Notes under the pieces: generated by a model | Databases searched by the model: none | What the model was told of the DNA's origin: nothing | The model's input: only the letters and a program-made list of their open reading frames with translations | In this document: one piece after another, positions 22,077 to 35,063 of the stretch | Layout of the letters: each line of letters begins with the position of its first letter | Position numbering within the stretch: the first letter of the stretch is position 1 | Origin: Panaeolus papilionaceus | Taxonomy: Eukaryota; Basidiomycota; Agaricomycetes; Agaricales | Length of the DNA: 64,000 nucleotides | Direction of reading: 5' to 3' | Assembly (NCBI GenBank): GCA_015501605.1 | Contig: JADNRZ010000004.1 | Coordinates: 2,531,456 to 2,595,455, forward strand | Made by a program: the position numbers and the translations under genes

Positions 22077-22310
22077 TGTGTGAGGCTATCCCGCACACAC
22101 TCCCGCAAGTCAAGGTGATGCATTCGGCTATCCAATGCACACCCACTAAATAACTTGCTGGCTGACCTCTGAGCTGCAATGGATTTACGATCTTAGGGAT
22201 TGGTTCCGCTGGCTCAAGTAATGTGTTAGGCTATCCAGCACACGCTACTGCCAGCTGTTTCTGTTAGCTCCCTCACTGCGAGTGATGTGTGAGGCTATCT
22301 CGCACACACA
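22077..22310 (+). repeat. Four-copy hairpin array with invariant GGCTATC loop
   Basis: Copies lie at about 22077-22097, 22119-22139, 22222-22242 and 22286-22306. Each is a 6-base stem around a 9-base loop (A/C)GGCTATC(C/T). Stems are TGTGTG/CGCACA (copies 1 and 4), TGCATT/AATGCA (copy 2) and TGTGTT/AGCACA (copy 3). The stem sequences differ but pairing is kept, with a G-T pair that is only allowed if the plus strand is the RNA. Copies are preceded by a similar (C)AAG/GAG-GTGAT context. Function is unknown. Confidence 0.7.
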
Positions 22311-22659
22311 TCTGCCGGAAAATGCACAGCCTAGGAACCGGAGGAAACTCTTGGTCTACCCCAGTCATGATCAGGTTATTCCTCCAAAGCGGACTCACAG
22401 CAACGTCAGACATTCCGAATGCTTATGAACATTAATATTAACATTAGTATTCCATTGAATACGTGAAAAAAGTACAACATGTATCTGCATATAATCCTAG
22501 GCGTATCATATTTAATCCTTTCTTTCTGCAAATTTACGAGACTTTGATGCCCCCCCTCCCCCTTCTCCCTCGTTTTCTGCGTATAGATGAATGCATAGCA
22601 TGGAATAGAGAATTTTACAAAGAAATAAGAGAGTTGATACCTAGAGGAAGAATTATAAC

Positions 22660-25600
22660 TTATTGGCCGGTAGAGTCGCCAAAGCGGATCCCGATTGTAA
22701 TTGGTACCCGATGACGTCTACCCAAGTCATCCACGATCTCATGGTGTGCTGTAATGACAGTCGGCGCTGACACAGGCCGTGTAGTGTTTGAGTTGCCCAT
22801 GGCTCCGGTTGTGTTGTCTCGAGGGAGTAGTGGGCTGACAGCATGAGACTGGAGTGGGACGCCAGGATGAACATTGATGGGGACACTGGGATTAAACGCA
22901 CGAGGAGGAACTAGAGGTAAAAACAGTGAACTCGGGCGGAAGGGGTTGCCGGAATGCATAACCGAAGGGGTGGAAGAGATAGGAAGTTGTTCGTGGGATG
23001 GGTTGGCGAAACCAATTCTGGCACGGGAGGGAGGTGGAGTGGATGAGAATGCCGAACCGGTTCGGAATGGATTGTTGGGACTGACGTGGATGGTGGAATT
23101 GTCGATACTGGTACGAGAAAGAGGAACGCCCGGTATACCCTCGACATCACTTCGGACTTGATTGTTGTGGGCTGTGGGGCCAGGGTAGGGCGGAAGGTTT
23201 TCCTCCTGTTCAAAGTCCTCTGCATATCCTGCGAAGGAAACATCCTCCCTCGAGCTTCTGTCAATAGCCCAATGGCTATCCGGAACAAATGGGTTCTCGT
23301 CGCCGGACCCTCTGGACTCGTCTTCTTCCGCGTCGACGTTGCCATCTGAATGCACGGAATCCACATAGAAGCTTCTAAGGGAGTCGCCATCGGATGCCTG
23401 GTGATCACTAGAGGGCCTATTGCCTCTAGCATCTTCCAACCAGTCGCGATCCATCGGTAAAAAGGAACCCGGAACCAATAACTCTGGGGTGACAGGATGG
23501 CGGGCTAACGTTGGAACGGTGGTCGCGGGGTAGGGCGTAAAGTATTGAGTGGTACCTTTTCCCATCGAGGACTCATCTCCAGCCCATGTGTTGCTGAGTA
23601 GCGAGCGTGGATTATCGTCCATAGCATCCGATACTGATGTCCTTCTATGTGCCTCAGGCAAAGGCCAACTGCCCTGATGACCTGGGATAGCTGCGGATTC
23701 CTCAGGTTGGCGATTGAATGTAGACACGGATAAGAGACTGCCGCCATTGCCATGACTGGTGCTGGGCCCAGAAGGACGTCCTCGAAGAGCATTACCCGCT
23801 GCAGAAAGGGAAGGGAAGGGACCTTGCTCACGAATAACGCGTGGTCTAGGAGCTGGAGTGGAGCGTTTGGGAGTGCTCGGGATAGTAGGAAGAGGCGGAG
23901 ATTCTCGCTGTTCGGCGGGAATAGTCTTGGGCGGTGGGGTAAATGAGACGGAAGACCGATGTCTACGTGCGGCTGAGACGGCTTGCATAGGTGTCTGGGG
24001 CAATGGTTTTGGCCTCAAGGCCTGAGGTGTAACCGTATGTTTGGGGGTTGATAATGATGGCTGATAGGATGCAGGAGTCGAAGGTGGATGAGAGAATGAC
24101 CTAGGAGCAGGAGGAGAGACAGTGCTATGAGGGACAAATGATGGACGATGAGATCTGGAAGAAGAAGGCGCAACAGAGGGTATAGGAGAGGACACAGGAG
24201 ATGGCATATCGAAAACAGAATCGGGTTGTGTTTGGGCGTTCAGGGACGAATCAGCATCAGCCTCTTCGTCTTCAGACCCATCGGCAAAAAGAACCTCTAT
24301 GGTTGCTGGGTTGAGAAGCAGCGGGTGCTCTTCGTCGACGATGTGAAGGCGGCGAAGCTCCACCTTAGGTCCATCTTCAAAGCCTCCAGCCCTTGTGTTG
24401 GCATACGTATTGTTTACCAACACCTGAATAATATCTCCGTTTCGATCCTTCCTCATAGCCTAGAGCCATTGTGAGCCTTTTTTGAAAAACAACAATACGA
24501 CAAGAGAAGAAACTAACCACATTCTGGATTAGTTCCTGAGATTGTGCCTCCTCACACAAAATTAATGGCCGGAAGGCGCGCTGCTGCTTCCAGATGAAGA
24601 CCGCCCCTTGAGTGCTGCCGGATATCGCCGTTTCGTCGTCCAGAAACGATACGCCTAGAGTGGTGTGCCAGAATCTTCGAGTCACTTGAGTGAGATCCTC
24701 GCTAGTACTGAGCCATTCTCCTGTTTCTAAGCAGAACCAATCGACGTGGGGGTTCCCCATCCTACACATGACGGCATATTTGAGATTGGGTGAGAAATTT
24801 CCTCCTGCGTATCTGCTGATTGTGTTAGGCTATAACTGACACTGGCCAATATTCAGACTTACATGATGCGAGGACGGCCGTCCTCGTTCTTAGGGATCTG
24901 ACGTACAATGCGCTTCTGCGAGATGGAGAAAACCCTTGAAAGAAACCTATGAGTAAGCTGATCATCTCCCAATGCGATAGAGGCCGTACCTGATACCTAT
25001 TCTTCCAACATAAGCGACGTAAATGTAATCGCCCTTGATGGCAGCCGCACAGGGATTGGCTTCGTGCAAGGGGTTGCTGACGACGGTAGGCCTTTGTCTA
25101 CTGACCCAATGGATGTCCACGGCGTCAGGGTTGCTGGCAACTACCACAGAATTAGGATCAGGCGACAGGGAATACATGAGGAACTCACAGGCAAGAGAGT
25201 TGGAAATATAGCCAACATTGCTTTCGCTGACGATTACAAGACGGTCAACCCCATCATGGTCCATAGCCAAACCATGGATGAAGCCCTCTAAGACGAATGA
25301 GGAATGATGTTCATCTCTCTGTCAACCAGCGTTAATATTGGCGCACAAGGCTCACGATCGAAGAGTATTAACGTACATCGCGACCAATGATCATCTTGTG
25401 CAAGATGCCATTGGCGGCACCAATGAAAAGGACATTTTCTTGAGATGAGTGCCAAGTCAAGGCCTGGACAGGACCCTTGTAAACGACTTGCACAGATAAA
25501 ATCGGTATGAAGCCATCTTCAATCCTCCACACCTAAAGGTATCAAATATAAGTAACCTGATTGCTTTCGTTACAGAACCTCTGACCTCTACTTGCCCCTT

Positions 25601-25771
25601 GGCATACCCAAGGGCGACAAAATCTCCGTGTTGCGAAAGAGCTACAGTGACAATGGGACCCTTGAAATGCAAGCCATCTTCGTTGTCGAGAAAGAGGGAG
25701 CACAAGTATTGTGGTCCAGTCGACTTCAAAGCGGCGGTGTCGATAAGGTTGTGATTCTTTGGGAAGGACAT
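22660..25771 (-). CDS. WD40-like beta-propeller protein with long disordered tail
   Basis: This is a many-exon minus-strand gene, start ATG at 25771 (MSFPKNHNLIDTAALKST..). The N-terminal exons read as propeller blades: GPIVTVALSQHGDFVALGYAKGQVEV, then GPVQALTWHSSQENVLFIGAANGILHKM, FIHGLAMDHDGVDRLVIVSE, and further blades up to TQGAVFIWKQQRAFR (about 24560). The last exon (22660-24456) is a Ser/Pro-rich disordered region of nearly 600 residues with short motifs such as PSTPKRSTPAPRPR. Such proteins act as scaffolds; no partner can be inferred here. Exon boundaries between 24770 and 25580 were judged by eye. It is divergent from the small gene starting at 26485. Confidence 0.7.
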
Positions 25772-26484
25772 GGTATGCTGATATCGGTGAAACGTAGAAG
25801 AAATTCCTGCAGATGTCGAGCGGATAGAGCAAGCGATAGGTTGCAAATAATGGGGTGTAAATTGGAGTTGGAATTATCCATGTACAACGACTCATCCATA
25901 TATCATGATCAATATCACCCTACGATTTCCAACTTTATCCCACAACTAGTACTGGATGCCTTTCAAGTCGAATTGACGTCACCACCACTATCACGAAGAT
26001 CTGTTCATCACGGCTCGAAAGCATGCCAAGATCATCTATGGCCAGTACTCATGAAAGAGTGGCAACACGTCCACGCACATTGGGCGTGCACGTGTGAACC
26101 TTCGATTCCTCATGCATAGCGTCCGGTCTTCCCAACAGACAGGCACCTGTACACGATGAAAGAAATCTGTCAGCTTAATGGTACGAATCCTGACGATCGG
26201 TTTGCATTTTCTTTCATGATAACCAAGCTGCGTCCACCCGCCTCCTCTTCCTCATCCACAATATCACACCTGGGCGTTGGTCTCATCAGTTAACCATTGA
26301 TACACCTCAAAGGAACTGTTACCGATTTGACCATGTAGTGCCGAATTGTAGCTTTCGGGTGATACCTTCCTATGTTGGCATATTGGATTTTTGTAGGGAA
26401 GATTTATATTTAAATGGTGTTTTGGGATACTCGACATCAAACTGCAACTACCTTTACCTACCCCTTTCTACTCTCATCTAAAAC
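25772..26484. promoter_or_regulatory. Shared divergent promoter region
   Basis: About 710 bases separate the start codons of the minus-strand WD40-like gene and the plus-strand gene at 26485, so both promoters must be here. I cannot identify individual sites. A CT-rich stretch (ctacctttacctacccctttctactctcatc) immediately precedes the start at 26485, as is common at fungal transcription starts. Confidence 0.5.
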
Positions 26485-27196
26485 ATGGTATGTTTCTTAT
26501 TATTGGATCTATTTTTTGTGGTACTTATACTTTGAATTTAGGCAACCATGCAAGACCGTTCCACCCGCCGTCGAAACCAATTGAAGGCGCGCGGTAAAGC
26601 TAAACATGTCCGCAATGCCAAAACAAATAAATGGGTGGGTTCTTTGTCAAATTTTCTTACCGGCGCTTGTGTCGATGTTTTGTGTTGATTGTATATACAG
26701 GGGGGCATCCATGGTTACCTCTTCCCATCCGGCGGTTCCTTTCAAAAGCGCAAGGTTTCCTTCTCCGCCACCCACAGCGGGGGTCCCAGCAACTTACCTG
26801 TTCTCGATGTCAAGCCATACTTCTACAACCCACGCGATAAGAAACTTCTGGTCTCAACCATCACTTTTTCATCTGGCCTCCGTTACTTGGTCACAGGTTT
26901 CTACGACCATTTGTTGGATCCAAACCCTTCGCTCTACGCGATAGAACCCGACATGAGATGGAAGGGCGCAATCGCAGTTGTTTCAATGGGGACTCGCTCT
27001 CCACTTCTCAGCCAGCCCTCAGGGACACAGTTGTTCATTCGGGAGACGGTGCGAATGTATGTTCTCCCTCATCTTATGTCTGAACTTTCTGTAACCTTTC
27101 TCCTCATCCAGCTTCATGAGGCGTGTCACAGAGGCCATGAAATCCGGGGAAGAGATTCCTAAACACATCACTTGCGGCCTTGGCAACGGTGCTTAA
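26485..27196 (+). CDS. Small conserved-looking hypothetical protein, 178 aa
   Basis: Four exons (26485-26487, 26542-26634, 26701-27056, 27112-27196) join in phase to 178 aa. The first exon is only the start codon ATG, split from Ala-2 by an intron with a good GTATGT donor. The N-terminus is strongly basic (DRSTRRRNQLKARGKAKHVRN), followed by an ordered region with alternating hydrophobic residues (..KVSFSATHSGGPSNLP.., ..RYLVTGFYDHLLDPNPSLYAIEPDMRWKGAIAVVSMG..) and a helical end. I do not recognise the family. The clean splice phases and the balanced composition make it a real gene. Confidence 0.7.
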
Positions 27197-27800
27197 GCCC
27201 AGATCTGTACCGAACATCATTTGTACCGTATGCACCATGTATATCCAAAACTACCGTCTATATTTCCTTTTTTTGCCCGAGCGCCGCTTCGAAATCCATG
27301 TCCTTTTTTCCTTTTTTCTTATATATCATGAGAAATGTATCTGCGTGTTCCGCATGGGTCCCGAATTACTCAATCGCATTGTGTCTTTTACATTTAATTT
27401 GAGACTCCCCATGGCCCTTTATCATTCAAATATGCGTAGGACAAAGGACCATCTCATTGGTTGGTGTTCTAGGATAATCTAGATGGACATAATTTCTTTC
27501 ATGCATAGGCGCAGGCCAGGTACACCAGTGCGAATGCGAATCGTTGCGTCAAAAGTGAGTCCTTTCATCACATTTACATTATCGATCAAACCCTGATATG
27601 ATTGTGCATATGCAGGGAATCCTTCACATCTGAGATTTCCCCTCTTCACAGCAAGAGCATCATCCTTTGATCATGTATATCCGTTTTAATTCAATTGTTT
27701 GCTGGTATATATTCGGAGTACCAGTACCAGGGCGTAATCAATCTTCTCAGTCAATACACTCCTGTAATAACTCAACACCCTTGTCAACGTACCCCCTGAT
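27197..27800. other. Intergenic
   Basis: This lies between two plus-strand genes. It should hold the 3' end of the first and the promoter of the second. Only short open frames are present. Confidence 0.5.
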
Positions 27801-30774
27801 ATGCCTTCATCTCGCCAGCTTCCCTCACGCTTTACCGAAATCAACGCCTCGAATCTGTCGCGCCGCGACGCCGACGACTCGTATGATTCTGATGACGGCC
27901 TCTACCGAGACGTGTCTTTGAAGTATTTCAACCGCAAACCCTCCTATTCTCAGCTTCGTCATTTCCCTGATGTTCAGGTAAGCCATAGCGTTGATTTTGA
28001 ATCATTTCGTTGTATTCATGTCCACGACAGGTACAGAGTCATGACTTTACTCGCGATCATTTTGATCACAAGGTGGACTGGGTAAATTCTCAAGAAAATC
28101 GCGGTTCCCAGCAAGAAAATGCGAGCGCTATGCGCAAGTCCAGTATGCGCACCTCTCATGAACCAATATTCGTTTCAAGCAACCAGGGGCGACCATCAGC
28201 ACCAAAGTAAGTCATCCCGTCACTTTTAAACATCTCTTTGAGTCTTACAATCTGTGACTAGATCTCGAAACTCCCGGCATGACCGGCACCACGATTCGGG
28301 TGAACCATCGGTCTATCAGTCGCTAGATCGACGTGACGTGCGCAGGGACTCCAGATCCACGACTGTATCAGAGAATCGCACACCCGGGAGATCCGAGTGA
28401 GTATCATCGACCTTGAAGTTCTTTCGCTTTGACCTAATTTTATACACTTTCATCAAACTTTCATCAAATAGAAATGGTAGTTATCGTAGAGAAAGGTCCC
28501 TTGGTCGCCCAGGACGACACACAGAGTGCGTGTTCTTACATGACGCAGATTTGCCCCACTGACGCTGACAGCTTTACCAGGCATAAACAATCATCTGACT
28601 CCGATGAGCAATCCGCTGATGAAGATTCAGACGCCCATATACGAGGTCGGCATGGTCGTCATCGTGGCACTCCGACACGGCGAGATAGGCATCGAACCCC
28701 CGCTGGACCACGATCTGCGTAAGTTGTCTCATGCAGATCCACTTGAATCCTAAATCTTTTCGACGTAGCTCTAGATCTGCAAGCTCCAGACACTCTCATC
28801 GAGATCATCGTCGTCCTTCAATGTAAGACGTGGCGCCTGATTAATCATATCTTAGTCTGACCATTATCCACTGGCGCTAGCCATCAAGAACAAGAATGCT
28901 TGGCAAACCCCGGAGAATCAAGACACTCCTTACCTTTCGCGTAAGTTCTATCACTACTTGTATCCCCTGTTTCTTGAAATCGTTCTTATAATCTCCCCTA
29001 CAGCTCTCAGCGTGATCGTCGCCGTGATGCTGAGGGACAAGCAGGACGTCAGTCGTTATCGTAAGTGTTATGCGCAGGTTCTTTAGTTTTGATCTTGTTT
29101 CAACATCTATCCCTCTCCAAGCAGCTCTCGCCAAACTCGTCCTCAAGACCTTCATGTCGAATTCAGCAACCATATTGAATACAATGAACCCTCGGTCTTG
29201 AGGTAAGTTAGATGCAGCATATCCCTTGACACGCACTAATACTGGCTCTTTCCTTAGAAATGATGTCGCCCCAGAAGTTCTGCAGGCAGCTCAGGATCAC
29301 ATCTCCACGATCTTGGGGGATGTTTTTGCACTCACATCTTCCGAGATCCTGTCCGTCGGCTTGACACTGGCGCTAACGCGTAGCCATTCCGCAGCTGCAT
29401 CTAGTGCCCCCCAGGTTGTGGCCCATGTTGGCGAGGAAGCGTTCAAGGTTGCTTGTCTTTCCACCCTGGTCAGCTTGGACAGATTGCAAGGTAAATCGGG
29501 TGGTGACGATCGCGAGGCCGCCGAAAACTCGCAAAGGGAAAGGCAAGTCGCATAAATCTTTCTTCGCCTTTCATTGTTTCATGTATAGACATCCATCCCC
29601 GATAGCAGCTCTGGTCCCGTTGACGAACCTCGCGGGACGCGTTTCGGCAATCAGCAATCAGTATCCGCCCCAACTCTCGACTCATCCCAAGTTCGCAGTC
29701 CCCGTCCTGCCACACAGTCACGTCAACACGCTGCTACGGCCCCTCCAAGGACCAATGACAACCGGTAAGTTATTAGTTTGCTCCTACCTTCTTTCCTCAT
29801 CTGACGCACGTCCCTAGCCATGACTCTCCCTCCGCTCGGAAACATCGTAATCAAACCTCTTGGTCATCGAGCGAGTTGGATGAATACGACATGTACGAGG
29901 TCTCCTGTTGATCCATTTAACGTGTATTTTCTAACAACATGGATAGGGATCTCGACAGTGATGGCGAAAGGTTGCCCCGAACTTCAAGTCGCTCACATGT
30001 GAGGCAACCCTACTCAGCCACCAGGTCTCGTACCTCAGGGTAAGTCCTCCTTGTCAACTTGCGCTGTAATTTAGTGACCATCTCCTTTTCAGGTCAGGAT
30101 CTGTGGACAACTTGGACGAAGCCTTCGACAGGATGAAGTTTCAAGGCCCCGCCTCGCCCTCTGGACTCTCTGCCCAAGAAGCCGCCCTCGCTGTTTCTGC
30201 GCCCCTCCCCCATTTTGTTCCCAACACGTCTCAAAACCGCAGGTGGAGCCCACAAGACAAGCAGCCTCACATTCTGCAACTGTTTGGCAAGGGGACTGTT
30301 AGCTTTCCTTACAAAGATGTTCGCTCCTTCGATGGACAAAAAGAACATTTCACGTATTATGTTTCATTTGGGCCATTGATCTCTACCCCTCCAATCCCCC
30401 CTCAGGGACTCTTAAGCACCGGAAAGGATCTCGCCAGTGGCGACATCTATATTCACATCAACAACGAACTGGACCAAATATCGATTTGGCAGCTGGTACC
30501 CCGCCAAAATGCAGTGTACCCCCTGCCTAAGGACACCACCGACCGAACCTGGCTGAATGTTTCTCGCTCTTATGTGGACAACAACGCCGATGTCAGCCAT
30601 CCCTTTTTGACAAAGTTCGTGCTCGCCGCCCATCTTACTCTCAAGCCGACGTACGTGACGCGAAACACCATTACTAATTATATCGCTCGAGAAGCTCGTT
30701 TATTGAAAGCCGCCCTTAAATCGAAGGACACTGTCGCAGTTTTGAAGGAGAAGATTCGGCAAGAGGTGCTCTAA
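27801..30774 (+). CDS. Many-exon charged low-complexity protein with ordered C-terminus
   Basis: The start codon at 27801 opens MPSSRQLPSRFTEINASNLSRRDADDSYDSDDG.. and exon 1 ends at a GTAAGC donor after 27977. About ten short exons follow, rich in Arg, Ser, His and Asp (..SRHSHRDHRRPS.., ..RGRHGRHRGTPTRRDRHRTPAG..), separated by 50-60 base introns. The last exon (about 30096-30774) is ordered and ends in the stop at 30772-30774: ..FVPNTSQNRRWSPQDKQPHILQLFGKG.. to ..VAVLKEKIRQEVL. The RS-like composition may mean an RNA- or chromatin-associated protein, but no known domain is visible. Intermediate exon boundaries are approximate. Confidence 0.65.
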
Positions 30775-31081
30775 ACCTTCATTTGGACCACAATTCAGCG
30801 CCCTTCCTCTTAGTTTAGGAACTCGTTTTCTTTATGAAGTGCTTGTGTCCCCAATCTTCATTTTCATTTTATGTCCACTTGTTCCAACCACCTCAATATT
30901 TTCACTAATTTCGGTCCCCATCTGCTTGAATTTCCATGTATATTCCCATGCCTCACCAATAATCATATGTTTTATGCACCAGATTTTGATGGGTCCGAGT
31001 AGATCAAAAAATTGATATCGGGAGCAATTTCAACTTCATGAACAGAGCTCGTTCATCGACAACGGTTGACTGTCGACTACC

Positions 31082-34000
31082 TTGATGCCCCCCAGTCTGC
31101 CCGGCCGATCTCAGAAGGCGTTAGTCCTATGCACTTGCCGCATCTGCTACCACTTCGATACCTCACAAAATGCATATGTAGGGGAATATGTCACGAAGTC
31201 CAACCGTAGAAACCATTTGCTCGACCAACGGAATCAAGACCGCGAAGAAGCAGCATCTCATTCTCAATCTACCACAACCGCAAACACAGAATGGGTAACC
31301 ACCATCGCAGATGAGCTAGACATTCTCGGCAATACACCCGTTGTCCATCCAGCAAGGAACTTAGTGTTTTTATACAATCCGACTACATCACCCACATTCG
31401 ACGTCGACATTGAAGAGGAGCTTCGCCATCCAAATCGTAACACATTCTCCCTGACAAACCACCCCGCCAATCGCCAGTTTCTGATCGTTGAATTCCGTTT
31501 GGTAGAGCTTCACCACTTGCTTCAATCATCAGATGTGGCAGATTTGCACGACGACCTTCTTGACAAGATAAAAAACATTATGGGCCAACTGCTGCTGGAA
31601 AAACATCTGCAATGGAATATCCAGCGGGATCCTGGTGCTGTCCGTAACCACGTTAACACTGGTAAGTTGCCCGTCTCTGACGTTGAGATGACACCTGAGA
31701 CGTTGTGTTGTCAGGTATATTTTTCTATCGAGGTCGTCCTCGCAGCAAAGCGTATCGCTGCTCCGTGCTCGTATCTTTGGTTCTACAATACATATACTCC
31801 ACCCCCATCCGTGGCATTCGGGCACAGCTTGGGGGATTTCGCAGCTTGTTGCGAGCTGTCAATCTCCCAGACCACGAAGCTCGTCAGCTACCTCGAAGTC
31901 CTCAAACAACTGTGGCCTATCATCGTCTTCGTCCAATCGTTACGCAATATGTCTGCTGCCCTGCTTGCAATTCCCTATACACATGGGATGGGAGTCCCCC
32001 CTCCGATGAAGGTACAATCCCTGTTCACTGCATCCGTAAACGAGTTGCCCAGGGCAGTCCATGTGGGGCTGAGTTGTGGAAGTCTCGTCAACTACCTGGA
32101 GGTCGGCAATATCTTGTCCCAATCAAACATTACAGCCACCAGCCTTTGAAATACTGGCTTGGCCGCTTACTTTCACGCCCCGGAATTGAGGATCATCTCG
32201 ACAACGCCCGTACGCAACCTCCAAGTGTTGGAGGGGTCCTTAGCGATATTTGGGGTTCCCCTTGCTTGGAATCACTTGAAACGCACGAGGGGGAACCTTT
32301 CCTCCCTGGTCCCCCTGACGAAGGACGTCTTATCTTCGGTCTTGCCATGGACAGCTTCAATCCCAATTTTGTCAAGGCAGCACACCAATCCATCTCTTCC
32401 ACAGCAATCTGGCTGGTACTTCTGAATCTACCCCCTCATCTTCGTTATTTACACGAAAATATGTACGTGGCGGGCGTTATACCTGGACCGCACAAGCCAT
32501 CATTAGATGAGATCAATCACTATCTTGATCTTGTCGTTGACGATTTGTTGGAGATATACACCACCGGTCTGCACTTTTCGAGGACATTCAAGTACAACCT
32601 TGGGCGTCTCTACAAGGCTATGCTCGTACCCCTTATTTGTGACATGCTGGCAGCCCGCCAGGCCATCGGCCAAGCTGCATCGCCGAGCGCTCATAATTTC
32701 TGCACAGCTTGCGATTTGGATCAAGACGACATTGACGTCATCGATCGTACCCAGTGGCCTTCGAAGGAGGTAGAACGTATACGACATTATGCCGAGCGTT
32801 GGAGATCTGCTGTCACTATGGAGGAACGCAAGAAACTTTTTGACACTTCCGGCTATCGGTGGTCAGCCCTCCTGCGACTTACATACTGGGACCCTGTCAA
32901 ATATACCGTGGTTGACGCTATGCACACTCTCGACTTGGGACTTTTCCAGAACCACATTCGAGTGATATTCGCCCTCAATAGCGACGCGAAGAGTGGCGAT
33001 GGGATTTCACCCCCACAGGAACCCGTGAATAAGCGAATTTACACCAAGGCGCACGTTACCAGCTACAGGAAATGCATGAGGATCGTGACTCAAGGTGAAG
33101 ACTCTTTGGAGCAAGAGTTATTAGAACTCGACCGGAGGGTTCTTTATACCTTTTGTGTTGACAACGATATTACCGATGGTGGTCGGAGCATAGTTGTAGG
33201 CACCAAAGGGGTTCTAGCGCTGAGCATAGTCAAATGGGTACGTATTTTTGTCAGTATGCCAGTTTCTCTATCTAAGTGATTCCAGCGTCGCAGCTCAGGA
33301 TATTCAGATCCTAACCAAGATGTTCCTGAATTGCGTAACGAGACCGAGACAAGACAGTCGGAGGAACCAGAGCGAGAGGCAACTCCGGAAGCCACTGTCG
33401 ACAAAACCCTCTTTCCAACTATCAAGCTGCTGGTCGCTCCAACAGAAGAAAATATTTCAAAGCTCCCAACAGTCGCGAAAAAGAAAACTTATATTCAACT
33501 TTGTCAACTACTGAATATCGACATAGCCCACATAACGTTAACAAGGCGGGCTGCTAAGCGAGAGCTGCAAGACCTCCTCCTTGAACAGGTGCACTACACA
33601 CGCTTCATGGGCGATACCTGACTCATTTTTTTCTTCAATTCAGACCACTAGCGATGAGGCTCTTCGAGAACGCTTGACCTCGTTTCTCCCTCAAGTCCGA
33701 AATCGTGTAGTTTTGGGCGAAGACTTGATGAAATTAGTCTGGGCTGACATGAAGCAAACCCAGACACCGACCTGGGTGGCAACAGCACCGCCGAACTGGG
33801 GGACGACGGAACGCGGGAAGCTTAGCGCTGCTCAATGGAGAGTCATCTGTACCATTCACCTTCCAATAACTCTCATCCGTACCTGGAGTGCTGAAGAAGG
33901 ACGCAAGCGCGAAATGCTGGATCACTTTATGGACCTCGTCTGTGCTGTCCGCTTAGCCAATATGAAGGTTTCTTCACCTTCTCAAATCGAAGCGTACAAC

Positions 34001-35063
34001 AAGCACATGTTTCGCTATGTCTCAAACATTTCCCGTTTATATCCCGATCAAAAACTTAAACCCACTCACCATACTGCTCTACACATCGGGGAATTCCTGG
34101 AATTCATGGGACCGACACATTCTCATGACTCCCCCTTTTTCGAACGTTATATCAACTTTTTTCATCACAAAAACACCAACTCACATCCAAGTAAGTTGTG
34201 GTCGTCTACCCTTTTCTTTTAATGCAAGTCTAATCTATTATCACAGCGGAAATTGAGGGCACACTGCTGAATTCAACTGCCTGTAGTGCCAACCTCCGTG
34301 GACTGTTGGCGGATGACCAGGAAGTTACACCCCTCGTATGTGAAATGGTTGACACTATGAAAGCCATTGATAAGGAAGATATCCGAGGATTCCGTTTGGC
34401 CAGCATTCTGAACCCCAATGCCCCTACCGCCACTTCTGATTTGAAAGGAGCTTCGTTGGAGCTGACCCCTCCGAGACAATTGCTCTGGAAGCAATGCTTA
34501 CAACTACGCGGGGAACCAGAGGTTGTTCATCCCCGTGTCCTCTCTTTCCCTCAAATAGCGCTTCAGGGTGTCTGCTACAGTACAACAAACCATATTCGTC
34601 GCAATAGCATCATCATGTTTTCGGAAATCTCAGACGATCCACCCACATCTCCCCACATTCCTGACAATGGCACATTGAAGGCAGCCTTTATTGACATCAT
34701 ATTTCGCGGATCCCAGGAAATTTCGTCAGCGCATGCATATTTTCTGTTGATTCGCGAGCTCGTTCCAGTCATAGAGACTGACGTCCTGTCCGACCCTTAT
34801 AAGCGATACGGGACTGTTGGTGGCTTTCTCTGTCGACAGGATCACCAAACTTTGCGTGTCATCAAGCTCGACGACGTCAAATCCCACGGAGTATTAACCA
34901 CCATGGTAGTAGACGGGTTCGGTCCCGTTTATCACGTTTTGTCTGTGGACAGGGTTTGTGGCATATTTCATGCTTAACCTCCACAAGTTGATTGACTTTA
35001 CATTATCAGATGATGAACATCTTCGCAACGCTTGACTACGATGGGTCATCTCCCCCCCAATAA
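31082..35063 (+). CDS. Tnp2-family (CACTA-like) DNA transposase
   Basis: Six exons (31082-31661, 31715-33237, 33286-33588, 33644-34190, 34247-34953, 35010-35063) join in phase to about 1237 aa without a stop. The N-terminus has a Cys-rich CTCRICYHFD zinc-binding motif. A second metal-binding stretch follows (CCPACNSLYTW), and then the Tnp2 core: FGLAMDSFNPNF, WLVLLNLPPHLRYLHENMYVAGVIPGPHKPSLDEINHYL, LVDDLLEIYTTG, SAHNFCTACDLDQDDI, LLRLTYWDPVKYTVVDAMHTLDLGLFQNHIR. Tnp2 proteins are the transposases of CACTA-like elements. Downstream exons fit the C-terminal region of the same family and end ..VDRMMNIFATLDYDGSSPPQ. I could not find matching terminal inverted repeats on both sides, so the element borders are unset. 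Confidence 0.85.

Larger units (their letters stand above)
21539..22659. other. Intergenic with hairpin repeats
   Basis: There is no convincing coding sequence between the 961-aa gene and the WD40-like gene, both on the minus strand. It contains two copies of a TGTAYTGG..CCAAATACA near-palindrome (about 21601-21710) and four copies of a hairpin with a fixed GGCTATC loop (22077-22310). Confidence 0.6.

Noticed and set aside
22874..24474. Plus-strand frames opposite the Ser/Pro-rich exon of the WD40-like gene
   Set aside because: They are antisense shadows; the minus-strand frame is 598 codons long and joins propeller exons.
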